From: Cinnamomum chago
Lineage: Eukaryota; Streptophyta; Magnoliopsida; Laurales; Lauraceae
DNA: 64,000 nucleotides
Reading direction: 5' to 3'
Assembly: GCA_038049695.1 (NCBI GenBank)
Contig: CP142456.1
Span: 44,062,001 to 44,126,000 of the forward strand
Shown here: positions 14,201 to 25,537 of the stretch, in pieces
Layout: the number at the start of each line of letters is the position of its first letter
Position numbering within the stretch: the stretch's first letter is position 1
Notes under the pieces: generated by a model
Seen by the model: only the letters and a program-made list of their open reading frames with translations
Told to the model about the DNA's origin: nothing
Database searches by the model: none
Made by a program: the position numbers and the translations under genes

Positions 14201-14216
14201 TCCCCATGGAATTACA

Positions 14217-15325
14217 ATATCTATGTTTATACCTGTTTTTAAATGATACCCGATTTGTTAAGTATCCATGCTTTGAAATATGTTTCAAATGACACTTGTT
14301 TGCCAGATTCCTATGTTTATACCTGTTTTAAATGATTACCCGATTCGTTAAATATCCATGCTTTGAAATATGTTTCAAATGACACTTGTTTGCCAGATCC
14401 CTACGTTTATACCTGTTTTAAACGATATCCGATTTGTTAAATATCCGCATTTCTACATAGGTTTCAAATGGACATTGGTTTTGCTAGACTGCTATGAATA
14501 CCTGGTTTGTTGTATACTTATATTTTTACTTAAGTTTCAAATGAACGTTGTTTTGCCATACCACTATAATTATACATGTTTTAGACGAACACCCGATTGT
14601 CAAATATCTATGATTATAGATGATGTAAACGAACACATGTTTTATTAGATAGTCATGTTTTACCCATGCTTGAAATGAATACAGGTTTTCCCCGAGATTC
14701 CCGACTTTGCACCCGTTTAATTATATGCAGCATTTGATCGAATAGCATGATTTATCTTATGTTTTATTCTTCAGTATATTTGTTATCTCTTCATCCACCT
14801 TCCAGACCGTCGTGTCTGACCCACTACTTTTGGTACTCAGGTTCAGATTTCTTCTCCCCGAGTTGAGTGTTTTATTGGCTGTGGAGCCATGCCTTGCAGG
14901 TTGGTTTGTCGGCTATGTCATGTAGACATTGAGCTTGACATCGGAGCTACGTCACATTTGGGTAGTAGTTTATAGCTTATTGTTGTATGGCTTTTATTAG
15001 CCTTTTCTTGGGACTCTTAATTAATGTACATTGATAATTGTAACTTGAACATATTTGGGAATGTAATATCCTGTTACTGTCAGCTCTGTAATTTATTGTG
15101 ATGGTTACTCCAGTCTGATATGATTCTTGATATATTGGTTATATGCTAAAGGTTGAGTGCGACGCGGAATCCGATGGCCACGGACTTCGGGTCGCAACGC
15201 CACAAAAGCTTCCGCAAAATATTCAAAATGTGTTGTCTTCACACACGCGGATCTTGGGAGAAGTAAAATACATTTATGCTTTAATCCCATTCCCGCCCCC
15301 GAGGTTTCGGTTCGGGGGCGTGACA
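14217..15325 (+). mobile_element. 3' part of an L2-family LTR, plus orientation
   Basis: The segment ends in GGGGGCGTGACA, as does the reversed solo LTR at 28969-33282, whose left 1.3 kb is its reverse complement. It shares a block around 14808-14845 (CCGTCGTGTCTGACCC) with the L2 copy near 38960. The E1 array interrupts its upstream part. It begins with the 90-bp repeats annotated separately. Confidence 0.75.
14221..14690 (+). repeat. Degenerate tandem repeat, about 90-bp unit, inside the L2 LTR
   Basis: The word CTATGTTTATACCTG recurs at 14221 and 14311, and as CTACGTTTATACCTG at 14401, giving a 90-bp period. Later units are shorter and more diverged, to about 14690. The reverse complement of the same repeat fills about 29640-30240. 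Confidence 0.8.
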
Positions 15326-16574
15326 ACAACAAATGAGGAGTCTAAAACTCCATTCAAACAACCTCAAATCTCTAACAACATCCATCCCATTCTCCTCCAT
15401 CAACAACACATTCAATACAAGGAAAGGAAGAAGGAAACCATTTCACATAAGATGCATTTAGAACAAAACAAGAAGAATTAAATACTATGAACCAACACAT
15501 CTCTATGACCATAAATGCACCATTAATACTACCATGGACATTTATTTCAAAACAAAGCAATAAATAGGCATAAGTGGGAAAATACCAAAACCATTGAAAA
15601 CTTATAAAATTCAAATCATCCACTTGCCTTAAGTCTCTATTCAAGCAAATCAAGCTCTAACAAGTCTTCCAAGCCAATGGTCCAAGCTACAAGCAACAAT
15701 CCCAAAATAAAACCCTAAAAGAGTCAAAACATAGCATGGGAAGGAAGAAGCTTCAATAACAAGGATGGAGATTCTCTTAAGTTAGGAGAACACAATTCTA
15801 CAAGAAGAGAAGGGTTACTTACTTGCAAGGTCCTCTAATGGACAAGGTGAGCTCAAAGGGAGTCTTGTAATGGAGGGTTTTCTCTAGCAATGGTACCAAT
15901 AGAGAGCTATGGTGATGAGGAAGAAGGTGATGATCTCCTCCTCTCATTGTGCAAGGTTGGTGGTTGGTTTGGTGATGGAAAGGAAGAGCAAGAAGAAGGC
16001 AATGGAAAACCCTAGATTCACTCTCTTGTGCTGGAAAAAGGAAATGGAAGGGAAAAAGGTTTCCTTATACACAAATGGGGAGTGGGCTCCACCACTAGAA
16101 ATCTAATTGGGCTGGATTCATGGCTTTCGGGACTTCTAATGAATTCGACGAAGAAAAGAAAAGTGATCTTCGAAATATCTAGTTTCCAAAAAGTATATGT
16201 TTCGCGGGTTTCGGGAATATCAAGTTTTGGGTACAGATTTTGTGCACAGTGACTGTTTTGCCCTCAAGGCTATGAAATCGGGTTTCGGGATCTCGAACGG
16301 AGACGGGATCAACATAAAAGTTGTAGGGATTAACAATACCAATAAGATGAGATTAAAACAATGAATGTAAAAATCTCCGATAAATCTTCAAGCGCATGCA
16401 AGGTCATGAAAAGGAACCCCCAAAGGGTCCCACTAACACAAGACAATCAAAATTCCCCAAAAACTATTTCAAAAGCTATTCCAAACCCAACTTAACCAAA
16501 ATCACTAATTAAGCTTAGAACTAACACACGGCTTAATTAGTACTAATCGAGTTCTCTCGGGTCGGGGTCTTACA
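15326..16574 (-). mobile_element. 5' part of an L2-family LTR, minus orientation
   Basis: Read on the minus strand it starts TGTAAGACCCCGACCCGAG at 16574, the same start as the TSD-supported L2 LTR at 25976. It runs through the same leader, which includes a block around 15825-15910 shared with 32510-32600. It is truncated at 15326, where it abuts the 3' end of the plus-orientation fragment. No coding sequence is visible. Confidence 0.7.
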
Positions 16575-17394
16575 CTAAACTTCCCTATTATCACAAGTAA
16601 GCCCCTCCATCTATATCCATGGATCAATTGGACATGTCCACCAAATTAGATCCATATCTTATTATCCTTGAGACCCAATTAATTATAGTAATCATCAGTA
16701 CTATCCAATTAACTCTTAATTGAGATGGGTGCGCACTTACTAATGATAAATCTATTAATTGGCAGAAGGGGATAATCTAGATAGATTTATTTCATCTTAA
16801 CAATTGAATGTTCCCACAGTCCTACTACCATGTACCCAAGACACAGAGGTATTGACCTACAGTTGGCTTCACTCATTGGTGACTCAAAGCAAATGAATAG
16901 ATAGAAACTTGAGTTCATTAATGTCTCAAGATTGAAGCCTATTGCTAGGGAATTATGAAAGCAAATCTTAAAGTATAGATAGTGTTTCATAAGGTGCTTC
17001 TCATGGTCCTTCAATACATCTAATGTACCAGCACCATGATCTAGAATCTTACATTCTGATGATCGAGACAAATCACACTATCTCATAGTGATCAAAGTAC
17101 TGCAACCTTATCAGATGAGATGCCCATTCTCATCACCGTTTTGAATCAATTTAAGTATAGGATTTGTGTTATATGTCTCCCGTATGTGGACCTCATCCAC
17201 ACACATGTGTCACATCTAATATACTTGTGGGCTCCGATTTATCTCATGAACAATCATGTCATTCATATTGGTTATGTGCAAGAAAGTATTAAAACACCAT
17301 TCATCTCATGAAAGTAAAGCATAATTATATTGATAAATAATAAAATAAATCATTTATTACATCATCCACTGGATTGAGACCATATAATCTAACA
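16575..17394 (-). mobile_element. LTR fragment of a Copia-like element, minus orientation
   Basis: On the minus strand the segment starts TGTTAGATTATATGG at 17394 and has no coding content. It lies between the L2 fragment and the Copia gag remnant. I could not identify a matching second LTR, PBS or TSD, so it may be a solo LTR or a truncated piece. Confidence 0.45.
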
Positions 17395-18039
17395 GCATCT
17401 ACATCTCTCATTATGTCGATTGAATCATCTCGTATTCCAATGTTAACTAGTGAAAATTCCTCAGATTCGAAGGAGAAAAGTCTCCTTACATTAGGGTGCA
17501 TGGATTTGGATTTAACACTTCATATGGATGAACCACCTATCCCTACGGAAACAAGCACAAATGCCGAAAGGGCCTCATATGAGCGATGGAAGTGGTCAAA
17601 TCGCCTAAGTTTAATGCTCATTAAGTCCCATGTTGCCGAAAGGACCTCAAATCACTCCATATTGCCAAATATCATGCAGGGTTTAACCAACCGAAGGAAA
17701 CCAACGCAAAGTGAGTGCCTTATCTATTCTGGAAACAAGAGAAGTTCGCAAGTGGACTCAACTAAGACCTTCAGACTTGTCTTAAAATCAAGCTTTGTTC
17801 TTGAACTGGAAAGAAACTTTTTATATTCCATCATTCTCTAAAAATCTCATTTCTGTTTCCAAACTTATTCCTTATGGTTTTAGTTTCAGCTTTGTTGGGT
17901 CTACTTTTAGTTTGATTAATGACTCAGTTGTTATTGGCGATGGAACTCTTGTTCATTGTTTATAGAGACTTTCATTACATCCCACATTTGATCATAACTT
18001 TTTAACCATGCATAATAGTGTTGCACTAAGCGTTAATTT
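17395..18039 (+). pseudogene. Copia gag and protease-side remnant
   Basis: Translation from about 17374 to 17680 gives a Copia-type gag segment (LTLGCMDLDLTLHMDEPPIP...KWSNRLSLMLIKSHV). The reading then jumps to a protease-to-integrase linker with the typical ISVSKLIPYGF phrase. Most of gag, including the CCHC knuckle, and the protease active site are missing, and the frame is broken several times. It is dead and belongs with the integrase and RT remnants downstream. Confidence 0.7.
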
Positions 18040-18907
18040 ATGGATGAAATGTCCTCTATGCTTTGGCACAGGAGACTAGAACACATCTCCATAGAGAGAA
18101 TCAGAAGATTACTAAATGATGGAGTCCTTGAGACTCTTGATTTTTCTGATTTCGGTATTTGTGTGGATTGCATAAAAGGTAAGCAAACTAACAAAACCAA
18201 GAAAGGTGCAATGAGGAGTTCAGAAATATTAGGAATTGTGCATACTGGCATATGCGGATATTTCCCCACTCCATGTCTTAATGGTTAGAAATACTTCTTC
18301 ACATTCATAGATGATCACATACGATTTATGTATCTCCATCTGCTATTTGAGAAAAGTGAGGCATTGGAAGCCTTTAAAACTTATAAAGCAGAAGTAAAGA
18401 AACAAATTGGAAAAATGGTCAAAATTGTGAGAACAGATAGAGATGGAGAATACTATGGAAGATACACTAGTGAAAGATAAAAACTAGGTCCATTTGTGAA
18501 TTTTCTTAAGGAACATGGCATTAATGCTCAGTATACGATGCCATGCTCACCACATCAAAAATGGTGCAGTTGAAAGGAGGAATCGTACGCTCTTAGATAT
18601 GGTGAGGAGTATGATTAATTACTCATCCCTCTCAACATCTCTATGAGGCCTTAAAGACCATTGTGTACATCTTAAACATGGTTCCTTCCAAAGTTGTTCC
18701 TAAAACACCTTTTGAGTTATGGAAAGGTTGGAAACCAAGTTTAGGACATATGCACATTTGGGGTTTTCCAATTAAGGTCAGGGTGTATAATCCATAAGAG
18801 AAAAAGTTGGACTTGAAAAAAATTAGTGGTTATTTCATTTGTTATGTAGAAAGGCCCAAGGGATTTAGATTCTATTGTCCTTCTCACACACTGAACATTG
18901 TTGAAGC
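18040..18907 (+). pseudogene. Copia GAG-pre-integrase and integrase core, disrupted
   Basis: The first 82 residues carry the pre-integrase zinc-finger region (LWHRRLEHIS...CVDCIKGKQTNKTKKG). After an in-frame TAG at about 18286 the catalytic core continues (FTFIDDHIRFMYL, then VRTDRDGEYYG). Further stops or frameshifts occur near 18478, 18570 and 18620. A later frame resumes at 18807 with the C-terminal fold (SGYFICYVERPKGFRFYCPSHTLNIVEA). The reading is then cut by the solo LTR at 18908 and continues at 22261 (DARNARFLED). Clearly non-functional. Confidence 0.85.
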
Positions 18908-21900
18908 AGTTAGGGATTTTGTATATTGCAATTTAATGGATGCACTATCACTTTCACTTGCATCTGATATCGCACAGTCATGCATTGAATTCAAAACCGT
19001 GACATCTGGAAACTAGTCATGCATGTGCATTTGATTTTCACAATCATCACTCTGCATGTTTTCGAACTTGGATGCACTTTTAACGACTGTTTGGTTCATG
19101 CATGCCCATGAGCTTTTGAGTAAGAACAATTCAGGCACATTAGGATCATGATTTGTTTATATATCTCGGATTTTTAGAATCATGAGACCTAGCATGGATT
19201 CACTTGACATTGAGTTCCCAAATAGAAAAGTAGGATTTTTCAAATGTTGGAGGGAACCCCTTTCGATCGGCCCCTGTATCCGATCAACTGGATCAACTAG
19301 TCGTTGAAATATGACTGTTGGATCCAGTTGACCTGGGTCTCAGAATGTTGACCGGGTCAACTAGCTGTTGGGATTTTTCTTTACATACTCCAACTCATTC
19401 CACACTGTGAGAGGTGACTTTGGCTAAAACTTTGGAGCTATTTTGAAGTCTAAGCAAGTGGAATAAGTTGAGAAGGCTAGAAGAACAATCGAAAGTGAAA
19501 AGGCTTGAGCTACATATGTATATCTTTCCAAGTTAATCTTGAAAGTCCGTGATCCGAACCCTAGAGGGGGGTGAATAGGGTGAGCTACAAGTTAGTGACC
19601 AATTATGACCAATTTTAACTTCTTTAAAATTAACTAGTCACAAGTGATGATTATCAAACAAAATACGGAAGCTAATAAAAATAATCACCACAAAGCATTC
19701 ACCATCACACAAGGATTTATAGTGGTTCGGCCTCAATGCCTACATCCACTACCGGCTTGTGATCCAACACCCCACCGGATTTCCACTATTTATGTTTTTC
19801 AATAGGCTAAGCAATAACCTTTACATTATGCTTTCAAGGCTAAGCAATAACCTCTACATTATGCTTTTCTTAGGCTAAGCAATAACCTCTACAACCAATT
19901 GGTTGGTTATCTCTCTAAGTAGTGTCTAGAATACACTTGATGGAGATACAATTTAGCTCAACACAATGCCTCTTAATTAGGCGGATATGAAAGTGAAAAT
20001 CTAATACACACACACACACACTATGAATGCAAAGATGAATGCACAATGTGTATGCATGATGTCCTCAATCAATTTGAAAATGAAAGCTCATAAATGTATG
20101 CCAAAGGCTTTTGAAAGTTTTAGCTCATAAAAACATTTATGATTGAGGAAAGAATGCTAATCACATGTTAAAAATAACTTGTAAAAGAAATACCTATGTA
20201 TTCTAAACAAGTTGTGAAATTCTAAGAACAAAACATGTGATGCATAGGGATTTCAATCAAATTAACAATGTAGCTTAATATGTGTATGCTATAAGCATAA
20301 AACACAAAAATAGATTTGATTGAAGTTAAGGGACAAATCATATGTAATTATAAATTCAACTTGAAAATGATATACCTATCAATGCTAAACAAGTTGTGAA
20401 ACTTTAAAACAAAAGTACATATGATTTGTGAAGTTGTTGAATCCAAAACATAAGATAGATTTGACAGTGATTTTCTTATGATGAAAAACAACAACCAAAG
20501 ATTCAACCAAGTATAGGAATCATGTTACATAAAATTTCAAAGATGTTTTCATTAACATAATTTACTTAGATATACCAATTTAAGTACTACTTGAATTGAA
20601 TCAAGGTGATGCATCCAAAACAATAAATCAATTCAAAAAACATATACATGTTAAGGACACAACAAATCATAGTTTATAATGCTAGAAAAGATTTACCAAT
20701 AATTAAAGAAAAGCATGAAAACATATGATTAAGAAAAGTAAAGCTTACTTAGTGATTTAACTAAATTCCCTTACCTCATTTCGCTTTGATTGGCCTCAAA
20801 ACACCTCAAGGAGGGCCTCTTTGTTCCTCAAAATTTTCAAATGAATGAACCACTATTTATACCCAAGAAATGGGTTTCTGCGAGTGCCCAGTCGACCTGG
20901 CTTCAAACGGTCAGAAAAATGACCGTTGGAAGAGCCAACGGCTCTTTGCCCAGGTCGACCCCATGTGTGCTCGGTCGACTGGGTCCATGGGCTCGGTCGA
21001 CCGAGCACACTGCTGGTCGACCCAGGCCCAGGGACCAAATTTCCCAAAAATGCATTTTCCAAAGAACTTCTTTGAGGAGGATTTTTGGGCCACTGAATCA
21101 AGCTTGAAATCATGTTTTAAATCAATCTAAGAGGTTTTAAAACATGAAACATAAAAAGCCTAAAAAGGTTTTAAAGATTTAAAACTCATAGGCTTGCTTG
21201 ATTTCTAAAACTTCTTTTCAAACAAAAATGCATCCAAGTTATAAAAAAAAACAAAACATGCATAAATCAATATTTTTACAAGTCTTAAAAACAATGTATG
21301 TATAAATCAAGATTTCAAGATTTTCTAAATCAATGCATATGTGTGTAAATCAAATGATGCTAAAATGTTAATGCATCCATCAAATTGCAATATACAAAAT
21401 CCCTAACAAATCTTTGGTTTTCATGATTTTGAAACCCATGCTTGTTCAAGTCTTTTAAAATCCATTTTAACATAATTTCTAGTATTGACTGAGTTGGTTT
21501 GGAAACATTGATCATATAGGTAGATTAGTTTGTTTTTGCAAACATCTAAGTCACAAATCACATGTGTTCTTTGGTTTTCAAATTACATACAACTTGTCTA
21601 CTTTGAATGGCATATCATTTCAAGTTGTTCGTCTTGACTCACATGTGGTTAGATTATTACTCCAATCGTAATTTCTGTGCTTAGACTCTTAAATGCATCA
21701 AGCATTCATTTAGGAGCATTACTTTTAAAATTGATTGAAGTAAACATTCATACACATTGAACACTCACCTTAGCTACTTGTAAGTGTATGTGTGAGTTGT
21801 AAATTAACTTTTACATTAGCCTATGATTAGAGGCAATGTAATGAGCTAAACCTGTAACTCCTTGAGTGTATTTTGGACACAACTGAGACATAAAATCTTT

Positions 21901-22260
21901 AGGCTTGTAATGGTCGGGTTGTTGCTTAGTCTAGAAAAGCATCATTGTTTAGGTTGTTGTTAAGCCTTAAAAACATCATTATAAGAGGTTAGTTGAAAAG
22001 CATAATATTGAGTTAGTAGAGTGTTGGTGGGGTGTATGAACACATGCCGGGAGTGGATGTAGGCATTTGGTCAGAACCACTATACATGGTTGTGTTGTAG
22101 CTATTCTTGTGGTGATTGTTCTCCTTATTTGCTTCCGCATAATTATTTTGTTCATCACAAGTGCTATATTGTTTAAAGAAGTTAAAAATTGGATTAATTG
22201 GCATAATTTGTGTAGCTCACCTTATTCACTCCCCTCTAGGGTTTAGATCCCGAACTTTCA
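18908..22260 (+). mobile_element. Solo LTR of the E family, plus orientation, itself interrupted
   Basis: It starts AGTTAGGGATTTTG (the family start TGTTAGGG with one change) and ends GAACTTTCA. Flanks GAAGC (18903-18907) and GATGC (22261-22265) are a 5-bp TSD with one mismatch inside a continuous Copia reading frame, which is strong support. No interior or PBS is present. Without the nested copy it is about 1.48 kb. Its promoter palindromes are decayed, for example GTTGACCGGGTCAAC at 19347-19361. Confidence 0.85.
19540..21408 (-). mobile_element. Solo LTR of the E family, minus orientation, TSD AATCT
   Basis: On the plus strand it begins TGAAAGTCC and ends CCCTAACA, the reverse complement of the family ends. 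Perfect TSDs AATCT flank it at 19535-19539 and 21409-21413. Its 1869 bp match the E2/E3 LTR size. Reverse-oriented GTCGAC palindromes (20890-21020), TTAGCC repeats (19790-19900) and the C-tract (19563-19572) are all present. Open frames over the palindromes at 20790-21130 are not genes. Confidence 0.93.
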
Positions 22261-23481
22261 GATGCAAGAAATGCAAGGTTTCTTGAGGATAGTGACATTA
22301 GTGGGAGTGAACAACCTCAAAATTTATTTTTTGAGGAAATGCGGGTTCCTCAAAATTCAATTTTTGAAGAAATACGTGTTCCAATTATTGTGCCCGTAAG
22401 TATAGAACGATTAACAATACTTCAAGACAACCCACAAAAATGTCATTACGAAAGAATAGAAAATTCAAGAGACACAACCTCATTTTGATTTAGAGTTACG
22501 TCAAATGGACGTGAAAACAACCTTCCTTAATGGGGAACTTGAGGAAGAAGTGCACATGAGTCAACCGGAAAGATTTTCTTCACCTAAAGATGGCCACTTG
22601 GTTCGTACACTCAGAAAATCCATATATGGACTAAAATAGGCCTCAAGTCAATGGTATTTCAAATTTCATGGTGTCATTTCTTCATTCGGTTTTACGAAGA
22701 ACATTGTTGATCAATGCATATACCTTAAGGTCAGTGGGAGAAAATTCATTTTCTTAGTCTTATATGTGGATGATATTCTTCTTGCTAGTAGTAACTTGTG
22801 CTTGTTATATGAGGTTAAACAGTTTTTTACGGAGAACATTGATATGAAGGATATGGGTGAAGCCACTTATGTCATTCGCATAGAGATTCATAGAGATAGA
22901 TCCCTTGGGATATTAGGGTTGTCTCGAAAAGCCTATATCAACAAAGTTCTAGAGAGATTTCAGATGAAAGACTGTTTACCTATTGTTAAGGGCGATAAGT
23001 TCTGTCAAGACCAAGGTGCGAGAAGTGATTTAGAATTGGAAAAGATGAAAATCATTCCTTATGCATCTGTGGTTGGATGTCTGATGTATGCTCAGGTCTA
23101 CACAAGACCGGACATTGGATTTGCAGTTAGAATGTTAGGTAGATATAAAGTAATACGGGTATGGATCACTGGAGGGCTGCAAAGAAATTAATGCGATATC
23201 TGCAAGGCACCAAAGATTACATGCCTGCATACAATTGGACAGATCATGTAGAAGTCATCGGGTGTTCAGATTTAGACTTTCTAGGATGCCTCGACTCTAG
23301 AAAATCTACGTCGGGATATGTATTTGTTCTTATAGAAGGTGCTATTTCGTGGAGAAGTGTGAAACAGATATTGACCGCTTCTTTTACTATGGAAGCAAAG
23401 TTTATAACATGTTATTTAGCTACTTCATATGCTAAGTGCTTAATTTGTTATGTAGGTTTAAGAAACCATTTAGTTTGGTAA
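22261..23481 (+). pseudogene. Copia reverse transcriptase and RNase H, disrupted
   Basis: After the solo LTR the linker resumes, then a large deletion near 22490 removes the RT N-terminus. From about 22505 the RT reads DVKTTFLNGELEEEVHMSQPERF and IYGLK, a TAG stop at 22637, then the catalytic YVDDILLAS at 22764-22790. The frame continues to about 23150. A frameshift there leads into RNase H (HWRAAKKLMRYLQGTKDYM, DSRKSTSGYVF), which is truncated at the end. The domain order integrase-RT-RNase H is Copia-specific. Dead copy. Confidence 0.9.
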
Positions 23482-23817
23482 TTGCAATTACATTTTGATG
23501 TTTCCTGCTATGTCTGTCATCTTATAATTTGTATACATAAAGGCCAAATGAATGACAAATTGCCCTTTTGGACAATAAAGTAGGACCTAAAATGAACTTT
23601 GATGGCCCATTCATAAAGAGTAATGTCTCATCAAGTGTTCATTTAGAAGGAATCAATGATATTATAATACTTGAAAGGTAATATTTGATTTAGAGATTAT
23701 TTACGGCCATGATTTGTACTTTGAAACTCTTTATTTGAACATTCAGTTTCTTGAAAACATTGGAAGGGGATAAAAACTGACTTTAATGTTTGTGTCAATT
23801 TGGGCCAAGTGGGAGAA

Positions 23818-24620
23818 TGTAAGACATGTCTCATTTGGAGACATATGGGCCTAGTTTATGTTGCCCAATATTGCCACTAGCGCATTAAGCCCATTAACAG
23901 TTATGGAACTTCCCTAACCTATCTGCAGTTATCAAGTTAAAATATATTTAAGAATAACTACTCATTCTCTCTGTTACGGTAATTCTCTCTTTGATGAGAA
24001 GAGGGTGTGAGCATTCTTCTTGAGAGGGTCCATAATCTAGCAAGGAAGAAAGCTTGTGATTCAATCAACATCATACATAAAGAAGTCTTACATAGTAGGG
24101 GTGCACAAAAAATCCGTTGATCCGTAAATCCGATCCAATTCTCGGAATTTTATCAGATCCGAAGGTAAACGGATTGGTGACGTATTGAAAATTTTGTAAT
24201 CCATTAGCAACGGATCGGTGGCGGATTCCACCCTCAATCCGCGGATTCAATCCGATCCGATTTGTTGACATTAAATATAAATAAAAAAATATAAGGGGTC
24301 TAAATATAAATTAAGATGTCTAAATATAAAATAAGAAAAAAAAATTATGGGTCAAAATGTAAATTTTTTACAACATGTTTGATATTTTCTTTTAACATTA
24401 GATTGAACGGATTAATCCGATCCAATCCGATTAGATCCGGTCCTCTACGGATCAGATCGAATCAGATTTTAAGAGACACGGATTGGTGACGAATTTCAAA
24501 TCCGTCAATCCTTATTGCATAGATTAGAAGGCTGGTTTTTCCCTTCAACAAGATTGAAACCTTCAGTGATCTTCAAAGGCCAGAAAATGAAACAATCTAA
24601 TCAACATGGCAGAAGGTAAA
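23818..24620 (+). mobile_element. Copia 3' LTR, with an internal insertion
   Basis: A purine tract (AAGTGGGAGAA, up to 23817) precedes TGTAAGACATGTCTC, the usual layout of a polypurine tract and 3' LTR start. The right end is not clear; 24620 is an estimate. A small hAT-like insertion sits inside. No matching 5' LTR survives upstream. Confidence 0.55.
24095..24526. mobile_element. Small hAT-like non-autonomous element or fragment
   Basis: It starts TAGGGGTGCAC, a common plant hAT terminus, and carries many copies of ATCCGATCC-type words in both orientations and a repeated GGATTGGTGACG (24173 and 24480). Flanks ACATAG and GCATAG resemble a decayed TSD. A clear right TIR is missing, so the assignment is tentative. 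The open frame at 24071-24271 is an artefact of these repeats. Confidence 0.4.
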
Positions 24621-25291
24621 TTCCTTGTTTTCTACATTAAATACTGATAATTTTTGTCAATATCCACTAGATATTTGATTGAGAGGTCAGGCATTTCACA
24701 CTAACATAACAAGGGTAGAGGTAGGAAATACAAGTGCATCTACGGATGTCCAAGTTTTAAAACAAATGGATAGGCTGTCAAATGTGTTTTTTATCTGCGT
24801 ATTTTAAAGCCAGTTGTCTCAAAACGACAAAGGGGCATGTTAACATATTTGATGAACTTTTTGACAAAATGTATCAGAAATGAGTATAGAAGGTTCAGTG
24901 CACACAACAGATAACATAATAGTGCATTACAAAAAGAGAAAAAGAAAAAATACAACGGGGCATACATCCAGAACAAAAATAATCAGGTTGCTCAAAGTTT
25001 CTATGTTCTTTCATCAGCTGTCTCTCAAATTTATTCGTTCCTTCATCAACAATACCACCATCAAAGCACATGAAGCAAAATGCCACCATCCAAAACACCA
25101 GAAGCAAAATGGAGGATAAACGGAACAACAATGCCACCATCCACAGCACCTGAAGCAAAATCGAGGAACAAAAGAACATGTGTATCCATTTGTCAGCCAA
25201 AAGCAGGATATTAGCAAACTGAGTAATAGTTTTTCATTAGATGATATAGACATTCAACTTGAAGATTTTGAATATTAAATATATATTTTTT
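24620..25291. other. Stretch without a recognisable gene
   Basis: AT-rich sequence between the Copia LTR and the Mutator transposase C-terminus. A short repeated word (ACCATCCA..CACCAGAAGCAAAAT-like) occurs near 25065-25160. Because it lies just 3' of the minus-strand transposase it may hold that element's 3' end, but I recognise no TIR. Confidence 0.4.
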
Positions 25292-25537
25292 TTACCAAGG
25301 AGCATCAGTGTGCATATAAACGCTGGATACCATGAACTTGCACCTTGTTCCACCCACTAAGCTTTCTCCTCCGTTGTTAGGTATGTTCGTTTGCATAGGA
25401 CCTCTGGTAGAATCAGCTTGACTCGCATTAATCAGTTCTTTGCGAGTCTTTCTATTGTGGCCAAAGTGACCACACAAACAACACTTCATAGTTTGCTTTC
25501 TTCGATGTTTGATGCTATGAAGACATGAAAGGCTCAT
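25292..25537 (-). pseudogene. Mutator-like transposase, C-terminal zinc-knuckle piece
   Basis: The minus-strand reading has CCLCGHFGHNRKTR, a CX2CX4HX4C knuckle of the MuDR/MULE C-terminus with the last Cys replaced by Arg. The coding sequence continues upstream only after skipping solo LTR O1: the break at CTCAT (25533-25537) is duplicated at 42574-42578, where the preceding part (HIIHPLPDKRMWEQTSANPIMPPHY) is found. It is the 3' third of a pseudogene whose other pieces are at 42579-43186 and 59395-60130. Confidence 0.8.

Larger units (their letters stand above)
1..14216 (+). repeat. Tandem array of a gag-less LTR retroelement (E1), 3 units of 4494 bp plus a partial fourth
   Basis: Units run 1-4494, 4495-8988, 8989-13482 and 13483-14216. 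The first three look identical wherever I compared them. The fourth differs by a few bases near 14145-14165 and stops at the LTR 3' end, where unrelated sequence begins. Each unit has an LTR ending in ATTACA, a primer-binding site, a non-coding interior and a purine-rich stretch, so the array reads LTR-interior-LTR-interior-LTR-interior-LTR. This is the expected product of unequal or intra-chromatid recombination between LTRs. The left edge lies outside the window, so no TSD can be tested. Near-identity could also reflect an assembly error. Confidence 0.93.

Noticed and set aside
20790..21130. Overlapping open frames on both strands
   Set aside because: They follow the GTCGAC palindromes of a solo LTR; stop codons are avoided by GC content alone. 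The same explains frames at 27437-27694, 37325-37702, 40403-40627, 48180-48572 and 53692-54084.
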